Source: an uncultured bacterium (lineage in GTDB: Bacteria; Bacteroidota; Bacteroidia; Bacteroidales; Rikenellaceae). From it: a DNA stretch of 64,000 nt. Under the pieces are notes generated by a model. That model was not told the DNA's origin. It ran no database searches and worked only from the letters and a program-made list of their open reading frames with translations. A program made the position numbers and the translations under genes. The DNA lies in contig CAJMNH010000004.1 in assembly GCA_905214725.1 (NCBI GenBank), forward strand, positions 62,001-126,000, read 5' to 3'. Of this stretch, positions 9,540 through 17,483 are shown piece after piece. Positions within the stretch are counted from its first letter, which is position 1. Every line of letters starts with the position of its first letter.

Positions 9540-10985
9540 TCAGAGACTCCGCACCACGGCGCAGAGCAGATCCCAGAACTTCTGCACGGTAGCGATTTCC
9601 AGCCGCTCGTCGGGCGAATGCACGCCGCGCAACGTCGGACCGAACGATACCATGTCCAACCCGGGGTATTTCTCCAGAAACAGGCCGCATTCCAGTCCGG
9701 CATGGATCGCCCGCACTTTGGGTTTCACGGCGAAGAGTTTTTCGTAGCACTGCTCCGTGACGCGCAGCAGATGCGAATCGGGATCGGGCGTCCAACCGGG
9801 ATAGCCGTCCGAGTGGACGACCTCGGCGCCGGCCAAACGCAGAACGGCCTCGACGGTCTGAGCGGCATAGCGCTTGGCGCTCTCCACCGACGAACGCTGC
9901 GAAGTGGTGACGACGATTCCGTCGGAGCCGAACTTTACCGATGCGAGATTCGACGAGGTTTCGACCAGTCCCTCGACAGCGTGCGACATCGCCAATACGC
10001 CGTTCGGAAGACCGACCAACGCCCCGACGAGCGACTGCATCGTCACGGGATCGAGCACCCACTCTACGCCCTCTATCTTGTTGAGGGTCATTTGCAGATT
10101 GGGTTCGGCGTACTTGAACTCCTCGACGATCTCCACCGCAAACGTGCGGCAGCGTTCGCATGCGTCACCGGCCGACTCGGCGGGAACGCCGAAGACGGCG
10201 AACGCCTCGCGCGGAATGGCGTTGCGCAGATTCCCTCCATCGAAACGGTTCAGCACCAAACCGTAAGGCTGCAATTCATAAAGCAGGCGCACCACCAGCT
10301 TGTTGGAATTAGCGCGGCCTTTGTCGATGTCATCGCCCGAATGTCCGCCCAACAGATTTTTCACGTCGATGCGGAAAAATTCGAATCCGTCGGGTGCCGG
10401 CGTCACCATCGGGCGGAACGTCGCCAGCGTATCCACGCCGCCGGCGCAGCCGATGAAAAGCTCTCCCTCGTCCTCCGAATCGAGATTGATGAGATATTTC
10501 CCCGTCAACATTCCCTCGCCCAGACCGAACGCCCCCGTGAGACCGGTCTCCTCGTCCACTGTGAAGAGCGCTTCGAGCGCCGGATGTTCGACGGTCGCGG
10601 AGGCCAGCATGGCAAGGGCGGCAGCCATGCCGATTCCGTCGTCGGCACCGAGCGTCGTCCCCTCGGCACGCACCCATTCGCCGTCGATATGCGTACGGAT
10701 CGCATCTTTTTCAAAATCGAACGCCACATCCGAATTCTTCTCGCATACCATATCCATGTGCGACTGAAGAATCACCGTCGGTCGCCCTTCGTAACCGACC
10801 GTAGCCGGCTTGCGAATCACGACATTGCCGGTCGCATCGCATTTGCACTCCAAGTTATGCTTCTTCGCCCAGCCGACGAGATAGTCGCGTATCTTCTGTT
10901 CTTTCTTCGAGGGCCGCGGCACCCGCGTAATCGCCTCGAACTCGGTCCACACCTCTCGGGGTGCGAGTTTTGTCAAATCTGCCAT
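9540..10985 (-). CDS. pepD: Aminoacyl-histidine dipeptidase (M20-type metallopeptidase)
   Basis: PepD hydrolyses Xaa-His and related dipeptides in the cytoplasm. The 481-residue length is typical. The metal-site motifs are visible: QSHMDMVCEK (first His and Asp), LGADDGIGMAAALA (bridging Asp), TVDEETGLTGA (catalytic Glu and metal Glu), and NLDSEDEGELFIGCAGG. The lid domain follows with GGHSGDDIDKGRANS, and the last metal His is in the C-terminal part. It is convergent with the barrel gene; a G/C-rich imperfect hairpin at about 9494-9521 may end both transcripts. The start is divergent from the Mrr gene. Confidence 0.96.
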   Translation of the reverse strand: MADLTKLAPREVWTEFEAITRVPRPSKKEQKIRDYLVGWAKKHNLECKCDATGNVVIRKPATVGYEGRPTVILQSHMDMVCEKNSDVAFDFEKDAIRTHIDGEWVRAEGTTLGADDGIGMAAALAMLASATVEHPALEALFTVDEETGLTGAFGLGEGMLTGKYLINLDSEDEGELFIGCAGGVDTLATFRPMVTPAPDGFEFFRIDVKNLLGGHSGDDIDKGRANSNKLVVRLLYELQPYGLVLNRFDGGNLRNAIPREAFAVFGVPAESAGDACERCRTFAVEIVEEFKYAEPNLQMTLNKIEGVEWVLDPVTMQSLVGALVGLPNGVLAMSHAVEGLVETSSNLASVKFGSDGIVVTTSQRSSVESAKRYAAQTVEAVLRLAGAEVVHSDGYPGWTPDPDSHLLRVTEQCYEKLFAVKPKVRAIHAGLECGLFLEKYPGLDMVSFGPTLRGVHSPDERLEIATVQKFWDLLCAVVRSL

Positions 10986-11006
10986 TGTTTTCGGTTTGAA
11001 TATCTA

Positions 11007-11014
11007 CAAAATTA
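11007..11014 (-). promoter_or_regulatory. -7 element for pepD
   Basis: The minus strand reads TAATTTTG, an exact TAnnTTTG match 21 bases before the pepD ATG. It is the left member of a divergent pair with 11047-11054. Confidence 0.6.
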
Positions 11015-11046
11015 CAAAAGAATATCCATTTCTAACCGAAAATGTT

Positions 11047-11054
11047 TAATTTTG
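11047..11054 (+). promoter_or_regulatory. -7 element for the Mrr endonuclease gene
   Basis: TAATTTTG is an exact TAnnTTTG match ending 19 bases before the ATG at 11074. Confidence 0.6.
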
Positions 11055-11073
11055 TCTACAACATAATTCTCAA

Positions 11074-12012
11074 ATGCCCATGATCCCGGACTACCAAACC
11101 CTGATGCGGCCACTGCTGGAAGCCATACAGGACGGACAAGAACACGTATTCAAGAATATCGTCGAGAAATTGGCCGACCGATTCAAACTTTCCCAGGAAG
11201 AGCGGGAACAGTTGCAACCCAGTGGTCGATACCCTCTTTTCTCGGGCCGTGTCGGCTGGGCGAAAACCTACCTGAAGAAGGCGGGGCTGCTCGAACAGCG
11301 AAAAAGAGGCTATCTCTCCATTACCCCTCTGGGAACGAAAGCACTAAAAACGGGCCAACAGATCAATATAGCCTATTTGATGCGTTATCCCGATTTCGTC
11401 CGATTCTCATCGATTTCTTCACATAACGGAAAGACGCAAAAGCCCAAAACCGTACCTGCGGCCGTTCCAGATTGCACCCCGTCCATTACCCCTGAAGAGA
11501 CGATTGCTCACGCTTACGAACAGATCCACAACAAATTGTCGTCCGAGTTGCTGGACGTCGTACTGACACAAGATTTCGCTTTTTTCGAACGCCTTGTCGT
11601 TGAACTTTTAGTTAAAATGGGATATGGCGGTTCGATTCAAGATGCAGGTCGTGCGATCGGACGCACGGGAGACGAAGGGATTGACGGCATCATCAAAGAA
11701 GACAAACTGGGGTTGGACGTTATCCATATCCAAGCCAAGAAATGGAACAAGAACAATACCGTGGGACGTCCTGAGTTGCAGAAATTCGTGGGCGCTCTTG
11801 CCGGACAGGGAAGCACAAAGGGAATCTTCATCACGACGTCCTCTTTCACCAAAGAGGCGGAATCCTACAGACCCCAAGGCGTCAAACTGGTTAAAATCGA
11901 CGGAGGAAAACTGGCACAACTCATGATCGAACATAACCTCGGTGTCTCGACTGCATTCTCTTACGATATTAAGCGCATCGACCGAGATTATTTCAACGAT
12001 TTAGACGATTAA
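11074..12012 (+). CDS. mrr: Mrr-family restriction endonuclease (modification-dependent type IV)
   Basis: The 312-residue protein has two parts. Residues about 1-100 are the Mrr N-terminal winged-helix domain (IPDYQTLMRPLLEAI, KTYLKKAGLLEQ, SITPLGTKAL). Residues about 165-300 are the PD-(D/E)XK nuclease domain, with Asp204 in GDEGIDGII and the QAK triad at 220-222 (IHIQAKKW); GIFITTSSFTKEA follows. Characterised Mrr proteins cut DNA carrying foreign base methylation, so it would defend against modified DNA. No methyltransferase is nearby, as expected for type IV. ispF follows after 9 bases, so this defence gene probably shares a transcript with an essential gene. Confidence 0.92.
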   Translation: MPMIPDYQTLMRPLLEAIQDGQEHVFKNIVEKLADRFKLSQEEREQLQPSGRYPLFSGRVGWAKTYLKKAGLLEQRKRGYLSITPLGTKALKTGQQINIAYLMRYPDFVRFSSISSHNGKTQKPKTVPAAVPDCTPSITPEETIAHAYEQIHNKLSSELLDVVLTQDFAFFERLVVELLVKMGYGGSIQDAGRAIGRTGDEGIDGIIKEDKLGLDVIHIQAKKWNKNNTVGRPELQKFVGALAGQGSTKGIFITTSSFTKEAESYRPQGVKLVKIDGGKLAQLMIEHNLGVSTAFSYDIKRIDRDYFNDLDD

Positions 12013-12021
12013 TACAATACC

Positions 12022-12501
12022 ATGCTTTTCAGAATCGGACACGGATACGACGTACATGCGCTGGCCGAGGGGCCGGCCCTCGTATTGGGCGGCATTGAAA
12101 TCGAACATACCAAAGGCTGCGTTGCTCACTCGGACGGCGACGTAGTGATCCACGCCCTGTGCGATGCGCTGCTAGGCGCAGCCGCATTGGGCGATATCGG
12201 GCTGCATTTCCCCGACACTTCGGAGGACTATAAGGGAATCGACTCGAAACTGCTGCTGCGCCGTGTCGCGGAGTTACTGACCGAAAAAGGCTACCGCATC
12301 GGCAACGTCGACTGCACGATTCGCATGCAGCGGCCCAAGTTGCGCCCTCATATCGACCGGATGCGCGAAACGCTGGCCAAGGTCATGGAACTCGGCGTCG
12401 ACTGCGTCTCGGTCAAAGCCACCACGACCGAACATCTGGGATTCGAGGGCCGCGAAGAGGGCGTTTCGGTCTCGGCCGTAGCCCTGATCTATAAAGAATA
12501 A
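12022..12501 (+). CDS. ispF: 2-C-methyl-D-erythritol 2,4-cyclodiphosphate synthase
   Basis: IspF carries out the ring-forming step of the non-mevalonate isoprenoid pathway, releasing CMP. The 159-residue length is typical. The zinc site is in GHGYDVHAL (Asp10, His12) and the substrate loop in HSDGDVVIHALCDALLGA; the C-terminal ATTTEHLGFEGREEG is also diagnostic. The pathway partner ispE is elsewhere in this window (60526-61344). It lies 9 bases after the Mrr gene. Confidence 0.97.
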   Translation: MLFRIGHGYDVHALAEGPALVLGGIEIEHTKGCVAHSDGDVVIHALCDALLGAAALGDIGLHFPDTSEDYKGIDSKLLLRRVAELLTEKGYRIGNVDCTIRMQRPKLRPHIDRMRETLAKVMELGVDCVSVKATTTEHLGFEGREEGVSVSAVALIYKE

Positions 12502-12705
12502 CGATTCCTCCGCCGTTTCCGCCCCCCCCGACGGCCGCCGATAGGCTGTTAATGTCCCTATTGTGTCAAATCGGCACATTTGAATCAAATTGTTTCATTA
12601 TTCTTTGTCCGACTTAAACTGTTGATAATCACGTATAATAGCATATTTTAATAAAATTTCTGAAAAAATTATTAAAATATTTTATCAACTTGCCGTTTTT
12701 TGTAG
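12502..12705. other. AT-rich intergenic region, no gene seen
   Basis: About 200 bases between ispF and the promoter of the small gene at 12785. Composition drops sharply to AT-rich after 12540. It contains the near-repeated words TCAAATC, TTTGAATC and ATCAAATTG at about 12570-12595, which could be an operator, but no convincing terminator or open frame. Confidence 0.4.
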
Positions 12706-12713
12706 TATCTTTG
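12706..12713 (+). promoter_or_regulatory. -7 element for the 44-residue gene
   Basis: TATCTTTG is an exact TAnnTTTG match, about 72 bases before the small gene's ATG. A TTG at the canonical distance is lacking (the nearest is 13 bases upstream). Confidence 0.6.
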
Positions 12714-12784
12714 CATCGGTTAAGGTTAGAAAACAGATCCGCCGAAGAGGCTGCTCCGATGCGGATCGCAAATCAGGTTAAGTT

Positions 12785-12919
12785 ATGGTACGAATGATCA
12801 AAAACACCGTGGTTGCCTCGCGGACGCTGAAGAGCAACCTCACCAACAAACTGTTGGACATGATGACCTCCGACTGGTTCCTCAAGGTTCTGGAATCGAA
12901 TAAGTCGAACATCGATTAG
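12785..12919 (+). CDS. Uncharacterised 44-residue basic protein
   Basis: The frame ATG 12785 to TAG 12919 encodes 44 residues beginning MVRMIKNTVVASRTLKS and ending LESNKSNID. I do not recognise it. It is supported as a gene by context: a good -7 element at 12706-12713 on one side and an intrinsic terminator at 12922-12955 on the other. The base composition is like coding sequence, in contrast to the AT-rich gap before it. It has no signal peptide or membrane segment; the first half is rich in Lys/Arg and the middle (NLTNKLLDMMTSDWFLKVL) could form an amphipathic helix. Alternatively the transcript is a small RNA, but the intact frame argues for a peptide. Confidence 0.55.
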   Translation: MVRMIKNTVVASRTLKSNLTNKLLDMMTSDWFLKVLESNKSNID

Positions 12920-12921
12920 GG

Positions 12922-12955
12922 AAGAGATCACGAAAGAGCGATCTCTTTCTTTTTT
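12922..12955 (+). terminator. Intrinsic terminator after the 44-residue gene
   Basis: AAGAGATC (12922-12929) pairs with GATCTCTT (12940-12947) across a 10-base loop, followed by a T-rich run, starting three bases after the stop codon. Confidence 0.75.
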
Positions 12956-13001
12956 GAAGACATCGACATCGCGGAACAAAAATCGCCGCGCGCAATAGAC
13001 A

Positions 13002-13035
13002 CGAAGCCCCGACTCTTTGAAGAGTCGGGGCTTCG
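13002..13035. terminator. Strong hairpin between convergent small genes
   Basis: A 16-bp perfect stem (CGAAGCCCCGACTCTT with its complement, near-zero loop GA) lies between the 44-residue gene and the lipoprotein gene. No long T-run follows, so it may also stabilise 3' ends. Confidence 0.65.
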
Positions 13036-13051
13036 CAATGACAAACCGACC

Positions 13052-13306
13052 TTACTCTTTTCGTAAAGAGGTATCGGCAGACTGATCCGCATCGGATTGC
13101 CGGCGCTCAGCGCCTTGAACCGAATCGGCAAGCGGCCGCACCTGAAACTCGCGGACCGGCACGCCGTACATCAATCGGATCGGACGATGAATTTCCACGC
13201 TGTCCGAAGAGCCGGCGTCCGACGTTTTGGCGGCCTCTTTTACGCCCGAACAGGCCGTACCGAAACCGAGCAAAGCGAGCAGCGCCGTTATCATTCTGGC
13301 ATTCAT
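13052..13306 (-). CDS. Small predicted lipoprotein
   Basis: An 84-residue protein with a lipoprotein signal (MNARMITALLALLGFGTAC, lipid-acceptor Cys19) followed by a low-complexity, Asp/Ser-rich tail. ATG at 13306 was chosen over 13360 because it starts exactly at the signal peptide. The segment RLMYGVPVREFQV resembles short Bacteroidota lipoproteins with a repeated Tyr-Gly-x-Pro word, but no function is known to me. Confidence 0.6.
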   Translation of the reverse strand: MNARMITALLALLGFGTACSGVKEAAKTSDAGSSDSVEIHRPIRLMYGVPVREFQVRPLADSVQGAERRQSDADQSADTSLRKE

Positions 13307-13464
13307 ATTCTTAGTTTGTTCGTTTCCTTTTTTACAAATTTCACAGCCAAATATACGCAAAAAATCGTTTTTTTTGCATATAATCTCAAAAAAACAGACT
13401 AAAAAGTTTTGATATTCAATTGTTTTTCTTTTACTTTGCGAGACAAATCTATTATTTTATTTCT

Positions 13465-13665
13465 ATGAAAGGCAAAGTTAAATGGTTCGATGGCAAGAAA
13501 GGCTACGGATTCATTACTGGCGAAGACGGTAAAGAAGTGTTCGTTCACTACTCGGGTATCGCCAAAGACGGTTTCAGGGCTCTCAATGAGAAGCAGGATG
13601 TTGAATACGAACTCGGCGAGGGCAGCAAGGGCATTCAGGCGATCAATGTGAAAGTAGTTGAGTAA
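13465..13665 (+). CDS. Cold-shock-domain protein (CspA family)
   Basis: A 66-residue single cold-shock domain. Both RNA-binding motifs are present: KGYGFIT (RNP1) and VFVHYSGI (RNP2). ATG at 13465 gives the standard start MKGKVKWFDGKKG. Such proteins bind single-stranded RNA or DNA and act as RNA chaperones. An intrinsic terminator follows at 13690-13724, so it is probably a single-gene transcript. Confidence 0.95.
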   Translation: MKGKVKWFDGKKGYGFITGEDGKEVFVHYSGIAKDGFRALNEKQDVEYELGEGSKGIQAINVKVVE

Positions 13666-13689
13666 CAATCTATATTTTCACTTTTTTTG

Positions 13690-13724
13690 AAGACAGGCCG
13701 CATTATGCAGCCTGTCTTTCTTTT
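13690..13724 (+). terminator. Intrinsic terminator after the cold-shock gene
   Basis: AGACAGGC (13691-13698) pairs with GCCTGTCT (13710-13717), with an inner GCAT/ATGC stem, followed by TTCTTTT. Confidence 0.75.
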
Positions 13725-13799
13725 GGTGCGACAGACCGGATTTTGATATCAGGGACGGATTTTTGCAGCGGATTGTTTCGGATTTATTAAAATATTTTG

Positions 13800-13807
13800 T
13801 AATTTTG
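13800..13807 (+). promoter_or_regulatory. -7 element for the phosphofructokinase gene
   Basis: TAATTTTG is an exact TAnnTTTG match 53 bases before the ATG at 13861. A TTG lies 24 bases upstream, slightly too far. Confidence 0.5.
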
Positions 13808-13860
13808 GACGCGAAAAGAGTACATTCGGAACATCTGAACAATCATAACTTTATAACACT

Positions 13861-15093
13861 ATGAAAGAGGCTATTGCAATTCTTACAGGTGGCGGTCCCG
13901 CACCGGGCATGAACACGGTGGTGGGCAGCGTTGCCAAAACGTTCCTTGCCAAAGGGTATCGCGTGATCGGTTTGCACTACGGTTATTCGGGACTCTTCAA
14001 TCCTGCTCCCCGTCACGAAGACCTGACCTTCACGTTGGCCGATTACATCTTCAATCAGGGCGGTTCCTATCTGACAATGAGCCGTTTCAAACCGACTGAC
14101 AAGGATTTCGAGGAGAATTTCAACCTCAATTTCTTTACCGAGAACAACGTCAAGTTGCTCGTGACCGTCGGCGGCGACGATACCGCTTCGACCGCCAACC
14201 GGATCGCCAAATTCCTCGAGGCCAAGCACTACCCCATCGCCAACATCCACGTCCCGAAGACCATCGACAACGACCTGCCGTTGCCTGCCGGAACGCCGAC
14301 GTTCGGCTACCAGTCGGCCAAGGAGGGCGGAACGGTCATCGGCCGCGCCGTCTACAACGATGCGCGCACGTCGGCCAACTGGTTCGTCGTAGCCGCCATG
14401 GGTCGTTCGGCGGGGCATCTTGCCTTCGGTATCGGATCGGCCTGCCACTACCCGATGATCGTCATTCCCGAGATGTTCAATAAAACGGAGATCACGGTCG
14501 AGAAGATCGTCAATCTGGTTGTTTCGTCGATCATCAAGCGTAAAATCATGGGACTCGACTACGGCGTAGCCATGATTTCGGAGGGCGTTTTCCATGCTCT
14601 GAGCGACGAGGAGATCAAAAAGTCAGGCATCCACTTCTCCTACGACGAGCACGGACACCCCGAGCTGGGCAAGGTATCGAAGGCTCATATCTTCAACGAG
14701 ATGCTGGAGAATAAACTCAAGGAGTTGAATATCAAGGTCAAGTCGCGTCCCGTCGAAATCGGTTACGAAGTGCGCTGCCAGACCCCGATCGCCTATGATC
14801 TGGTCTACTGCTCGGAGTTGGGCATGGGCGTCTACAAACTCTTCTCGGAGGGAAAAACGGGCTGCATGGTCTACATCAGCCAAGACGGTTTCGTATCGCC
14901 GCTCTACCTCAAGGATCTGCAGGATCCCACCACGGGCAAGATTCCGCCCCGTCTGGTGAATGTCGAATCGGATAAGATTCAGCAGGTGATCAACAACCTG
15001 ATGAACTACATTACGCCGGCCGACTACGAAGCCGCCAAGGCGTATGTAGCCGATCCCGAAGCCTTCGATTTCAAGAAGATTCTGAACTGGTAG
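13861..15093 (+). CDS. pfp: Diphosphate-dependent 6-phosphofructokinase
   Basis: It phosphorylates fructose 6-phosphate with pyrophosphate in a reversible glycolytic step. Two residues point to PPi rather than ATP: Asp107 in VGGDDT (ATP enzymes have Gly here) and Lys133 in PKTIDND (ATP enzymes have Gly-Thr-Ile-Asp-Asn). The catalytic Asp136 is in the same motif; MGRSAGHLA forms the substrate loop. The 410-residue length fits the PPi group. Start ATG 13861 gives MKEAIAILTGGGPAPGMN, the usual nucleotide-loop start. Confidence 0.95.
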   Translation: MKEAIAILTGGGPAPGMNTVVGSVAKTFLAKGYRVIGLHYGYSGLFNPAPRHEDLTFTLADYIFNQGGSYLTMSRFKPTDKDFEENFNLNFFTENNVKLLVTVGGDDTASTANRIAKFLEAKHYPIANIHVPKTIDNDLPLPAGTPTFGYQSAKEGGTVIGRAVYNDARTSANWFVVAAMGRSAGHLAFGIGSACHYPMIVIPEMFNKTEITVEKIVNLVVSSIIKRKIMGLDYGVAMISEGVFHALSDEEIKKSGIHFSYDEHGHPELGKVSKAHIFNEMLENKLKELNIKVKSRPVEIGYEVRCQTPIAYDLVYCSELGMGVYKLFSEGKTGCMVYISQDGFVSPLYLKDLQDPTTGKIPPRLVNVESDKIQQVINNLMNYITPADYEAAKAYVADPEAFDFKKILNW

Positions 15094-15112
15094 CACGCTG
15101 CCGAACCCGAAA

Positions 15113-15157
15113 AACCTCTGCGGCAGCCGATCCGGTTTGCCGCAGAGGTTTCTTTTT
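15113..15157 (+). terminator. Intrinsic terminator after pfp
   Basis: AACCTCTGCGGCA (15113-15125) pairs perfectly with TGCCGCAGAGGTT (15138-15150), followed by TCTTTTT. It ends about 25 bases before the next gene. Confidence 0.9.
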
Positions 15158-15181
15158 CCAACTCTTACCTGCAACCGAACC

Positions 15182-15985
15182 ATGAACGCCCAACAAAAAG
15201 CCGAGCGACAGAGAGACCGAGCATGGCTGCGCGAATGCATCGCCCGCTACCGCGCGGAGGTCGCCCGCTACGAAAAGGCCGTCGCACGACGCCCCAACAC
15301 CTACCTGCCCAAACTCGCAGAGGCACAACACGAACTGGGGAAATTCCACTGGTGGCGCCACACACAAGCCTCTTACCGCATGGCGCTGAAACTCTTTATG
15401 CAGGCTCTCCAGAACTACGACCGGTATCGGGGACGGCGTAATCTGATGCTGGGGCGACTCTATTTGCTGGACGATCTGGCGAAGTTGAGCGTGCGTCTCG
15501 ATGGCCGCAGTGCCGAGCAGGTATTGTTCAACCTGCTGTCGATCTACGAGGCGATGGCCGCCGCGGATCCGCTCATCCACGGCATGGACGTAGCCGAGAT
15601 GCTTTGGCGGCTGGGGAACCTCTATGCCGACGAACAGCGTTTCGACGAGGCCGAACGCATGTACCTGCGAGCATTGGACAAACACGCCGAGTTCGACGGG
15701 GAAGATCCGCACCGCTACCGTCCCGCAACGGCGCAATGCAGGCGTTCGCTGGGACGGCTCTACGAGGAGATGCACGACGACGCCCGCGCCGAGGAGGCCT
15801 ACCTCGCGTCGGCGGCCATGCTGCGCGAATTATGTGAAGATCCCTTCGAACGATGCAACCTTCTCCGCCCGCTGGCCTTCACCCTCACGCTGCTAGCCGA
15901 CCTCTACGAGCGGCGAGGTGCCCTTGGCGAAGCGGCCCGATACCGCGCCGAAGCGGCGGCGCTGGATGCCGAACACGAAGCATGA
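15182..15985 (+). CDS. Tetratricopeptide-repeat protein
   Basis: A 267-residue helical protein without signal peptide. Residues about 30-250 show degenerate TPR units; the clearest are LGNLYADEQRFDEAERMYLRAL and SLGRLYEEMHDDARAEEAYL, with LLADLYERRGALGEAARYRAEA near the end. ATG 15182 was chosen over 15137 because the latter lies inside the pfp terminator. TPR arrays bind protein partners; nothing here names the partner. Very Arg/Glu-rich and GC-rich compared with its neighbours. Confidence 0.8.
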   Translation: MNAQQKAERQRDRAWLRECIARYRAEVARYEKAVARRPNTYLPKLAEAQHELGKFHWWRHTQASYRMALKLFMQALQNYDRYRGRRNLMLGRLYLLDDLAKLSVRLDGRSAEQVLFNLLSIYEAMAAADPLIHGMDVAEMLWRLGNLYADEQRFDEAERMYLRALDKHAEFDGEDPHRYRPATAQCRRSLGRLYEEMHDDARAEEAYLASAAMLRELCEDPFERCNLLRPLAFTLTLLADLYERRGALGEAARYRAEAAALDAEHEA

Positions 15986-15994
15986 TACTCGTAA

Positions 15995-16036
15995 GGACGA
16001 AAAGCCCCGCATTTTCGATGCGGGGCTTTTCGTCCT
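15995..16036. terminator. Bidirectional terminator between TPR and helicase genes
   Basis: AAAGCCCCGCAT and ATGCGGGGCTTT (16001-16028) form a perfect stem with a TTTCG-type loop; the pairing extends outward as GGACGAA/TTCGTCC. Confidence 0.88.
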
Positions 16037-16049
16037 ATTACAAAGGGTC

Positions 16050-17168
16050 TTAACTGGCGATTACGCGCAGTTTCTTACCCGTAAGTTTCTGAATGTCGGC
16101 CAACATGGGACGTTCGTCCGAGGCGCAGAAGGTCAGCGCCATCCCCGAATGACCCGCACGTCCCGTACGTCCGATGCGATGCACATAGGTCTCCGCCACG
16201 TCCGGCAGGTCGTAATTGATAACCAGCTCCAATTGATCGATGTCGATGCCGCGCGCCGCAATATCGGTCGCCACGATCACGCGCGTTTTCCCCGCTTTGA
16301 AATTGGACAAGGCGCGCTGACGCGCCGTCTGCGACTTGTCGCCGTGAATCGCATCGCAACCGATGCCTGCTTTCGACACGATGCGAGCGATGCGGTCGGC
16401 GCCATGTTTCGTACGCGAAAAAACCAGTACCGAGCGACTGTCGTACTGCTGCAACGCCGAGATCAACGCCTGTTTTTTCTCAGGCTTCTCCACATAGCAG
16501 AGTCGCTGCTCGATGATATCGACCACCGACGCCACGGGTTCGACCGCCACGCGCACGGGATCGCTCAACAGATCGGACGCGAGCTGTTCGATCGTTTTGG
16601 GCATCGTCGCCGAGAAGAGCAACGTCTGACGCTGCGCGGGCAGCAGCGGCAGCAGACGCCGGATGTCGTGGATAAACCCCATATCGAGCATCCGGTCGGC
16701 TTCGTCGAGCACGAAAAACTCGATCTGTTTCAATGAAATATATCCCTGTCCGATCAGATCGAGCAGACGGCCCGGCGTCGCGGTCAGTACGTCGACGCCA
16801 CGTTTCAACTGGTCGGTCTGCGGACGCTGATTCACACCGCCGAAAACGACGCACGACCGCAACGAGGTATATTTGGCGTAGTCGCGAAAGGATTCGTCGA
16901 TCTGCAGGGCCAACTCACGCGTGGGCGTAAGGATCAGCGCACGGATCGGACGTTCGCGGCCGCCGAGCGGCCGGCGCATCATATTCGCCAAAATGGGCAG
17001 GGCGAAAGCCGCCGTCTTTCCCGTACCGGTCTGGGCCGTACCGAGAATATCCCGCTCCTCCAGCGCCGCGGGGATCGCCTGCACCTGAATGGGCGTGGGT
17101 TGTTCGTATTCCTTATCCCGCAATGCGCGCAACAGCGCATTGGGAAGATTCAATTCCTGAAAAGTCAT
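16050..17168 (-). CDS. DEAD-box RNA helicase (RhlE-like)
   Basis: A 372-residue minimal DEAD-box helicase. Motifs in order: Q motif (EQPTPIQVQAIP), I (AQTGTGKT), Ia (PTRELALQI), GG, Ib (TPGRL), II (LDEADRML), III (SATMP), IV (VLVFSRTKHG), V (ATDIAARGID) and VI (HRIGRTGRAG). It ends soon after motif VI without the basic tail of longer RhlE proteins. Such enzymes remodel RNA, often in ribosome assembly or cold adaptation. A promoter match about 270 bases upstream implies a long 5' leader. Confidence 0.93.
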   Translation of the reverse strand: MTFQELNLPNALLRALRDKEYEQPTPIQVQAIPAALEERDILGTAQTGTGKTAAFALPILANMMRRPLGGRERPIRALILTPTRELALQIDESFRDYAKYTSLRSCVVFGGVNQRPQTDQLKRGVDVLTATPGRLLDLIGQGYISLKQIEFFVLDEADRMLDMGFIHDIRRLLPLLPAQRQTLLFSATMPKTIEQLASDLLSDPVRVAVEPVASVVDIIEQRLCYVEKPEKKQALISALQQYDSRSVLVFSRTKHGADRIARIVSKAGIGCDAIHGDKSQTARQRALSNFKAGKTRVIVATDIAARGIDIDQLELVINYDLPDVAETYVHRIGRTGRAGHSGMALTFCASDERPMLADIQKLTGKKLRVIAS

Positions 17169-17435
17169 TCATTTATTTTGCGAGTCCGACGTAAGTATCG
17201 TTTTTAATAATTGTAAGTCGTGTGAATATGGAATCTCGTCGAACTCGTATTACGGCCCCTTTCGGACACCGGATTTCATATTGACATTTCCTATAAATTT
17301 CCCACTGTCAAAGGGAAACTTTCAAACAGACCATTACCCGCCCTTCGGTTCAGGCGGTTTTGTCTGACGGATTCGTAATAAAATAACGGGGAGAAGAGCG
17401 GCCTCCGAAGGCCGGCACGAAAGATTATTACGGTG
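17169..17435 (-). promoter_or_regulatory. Putative long 5' leader of the helicase gene
   Basis: This 267-base region has no gene. Read on the minus strand it starts at the predicted promoter, contains a GGCCT-TCGG-AGGCC hairpin near its 5' end (about 17400-17413), a purine/pyrimidine pairing segment (GTTTCCC with GGGAAA) and a 9-codon frame MKSGVRKGP. Long structured leaders are common in cold-induced RNA helicase and cold-shock genes, which suggests post-transcriptional control. No known riboswitch class was recognised. Confidence 0.4.
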
Positions 17436-17465
17436 CAAAGATACGAATATTTCCTGAAAAAACAA
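17436..17465 (-). promoter_or_regulatory. Promoter for the DEAD-box helicase
   Basis: The minus strand has TTG (17465-17463), 19 bases, then TATCTTTG (17443-17436), matching both elements of the Bacteroidota promoter. The -33 part lies just beyond the 3' end of the antiporter gene. Confidence 0.7.
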
Positions 17466-17483
17466 ATTCCGGCCGAAACCCGC

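Noticed and set aside
17228..17257. Nine-codon leader peptide (MKSGVRKGP) upstream of the helicase as an attenuator
   Set aside because: No run of regulatory codons and no start-site context distinguish it from chance; noted only within the leader feature.
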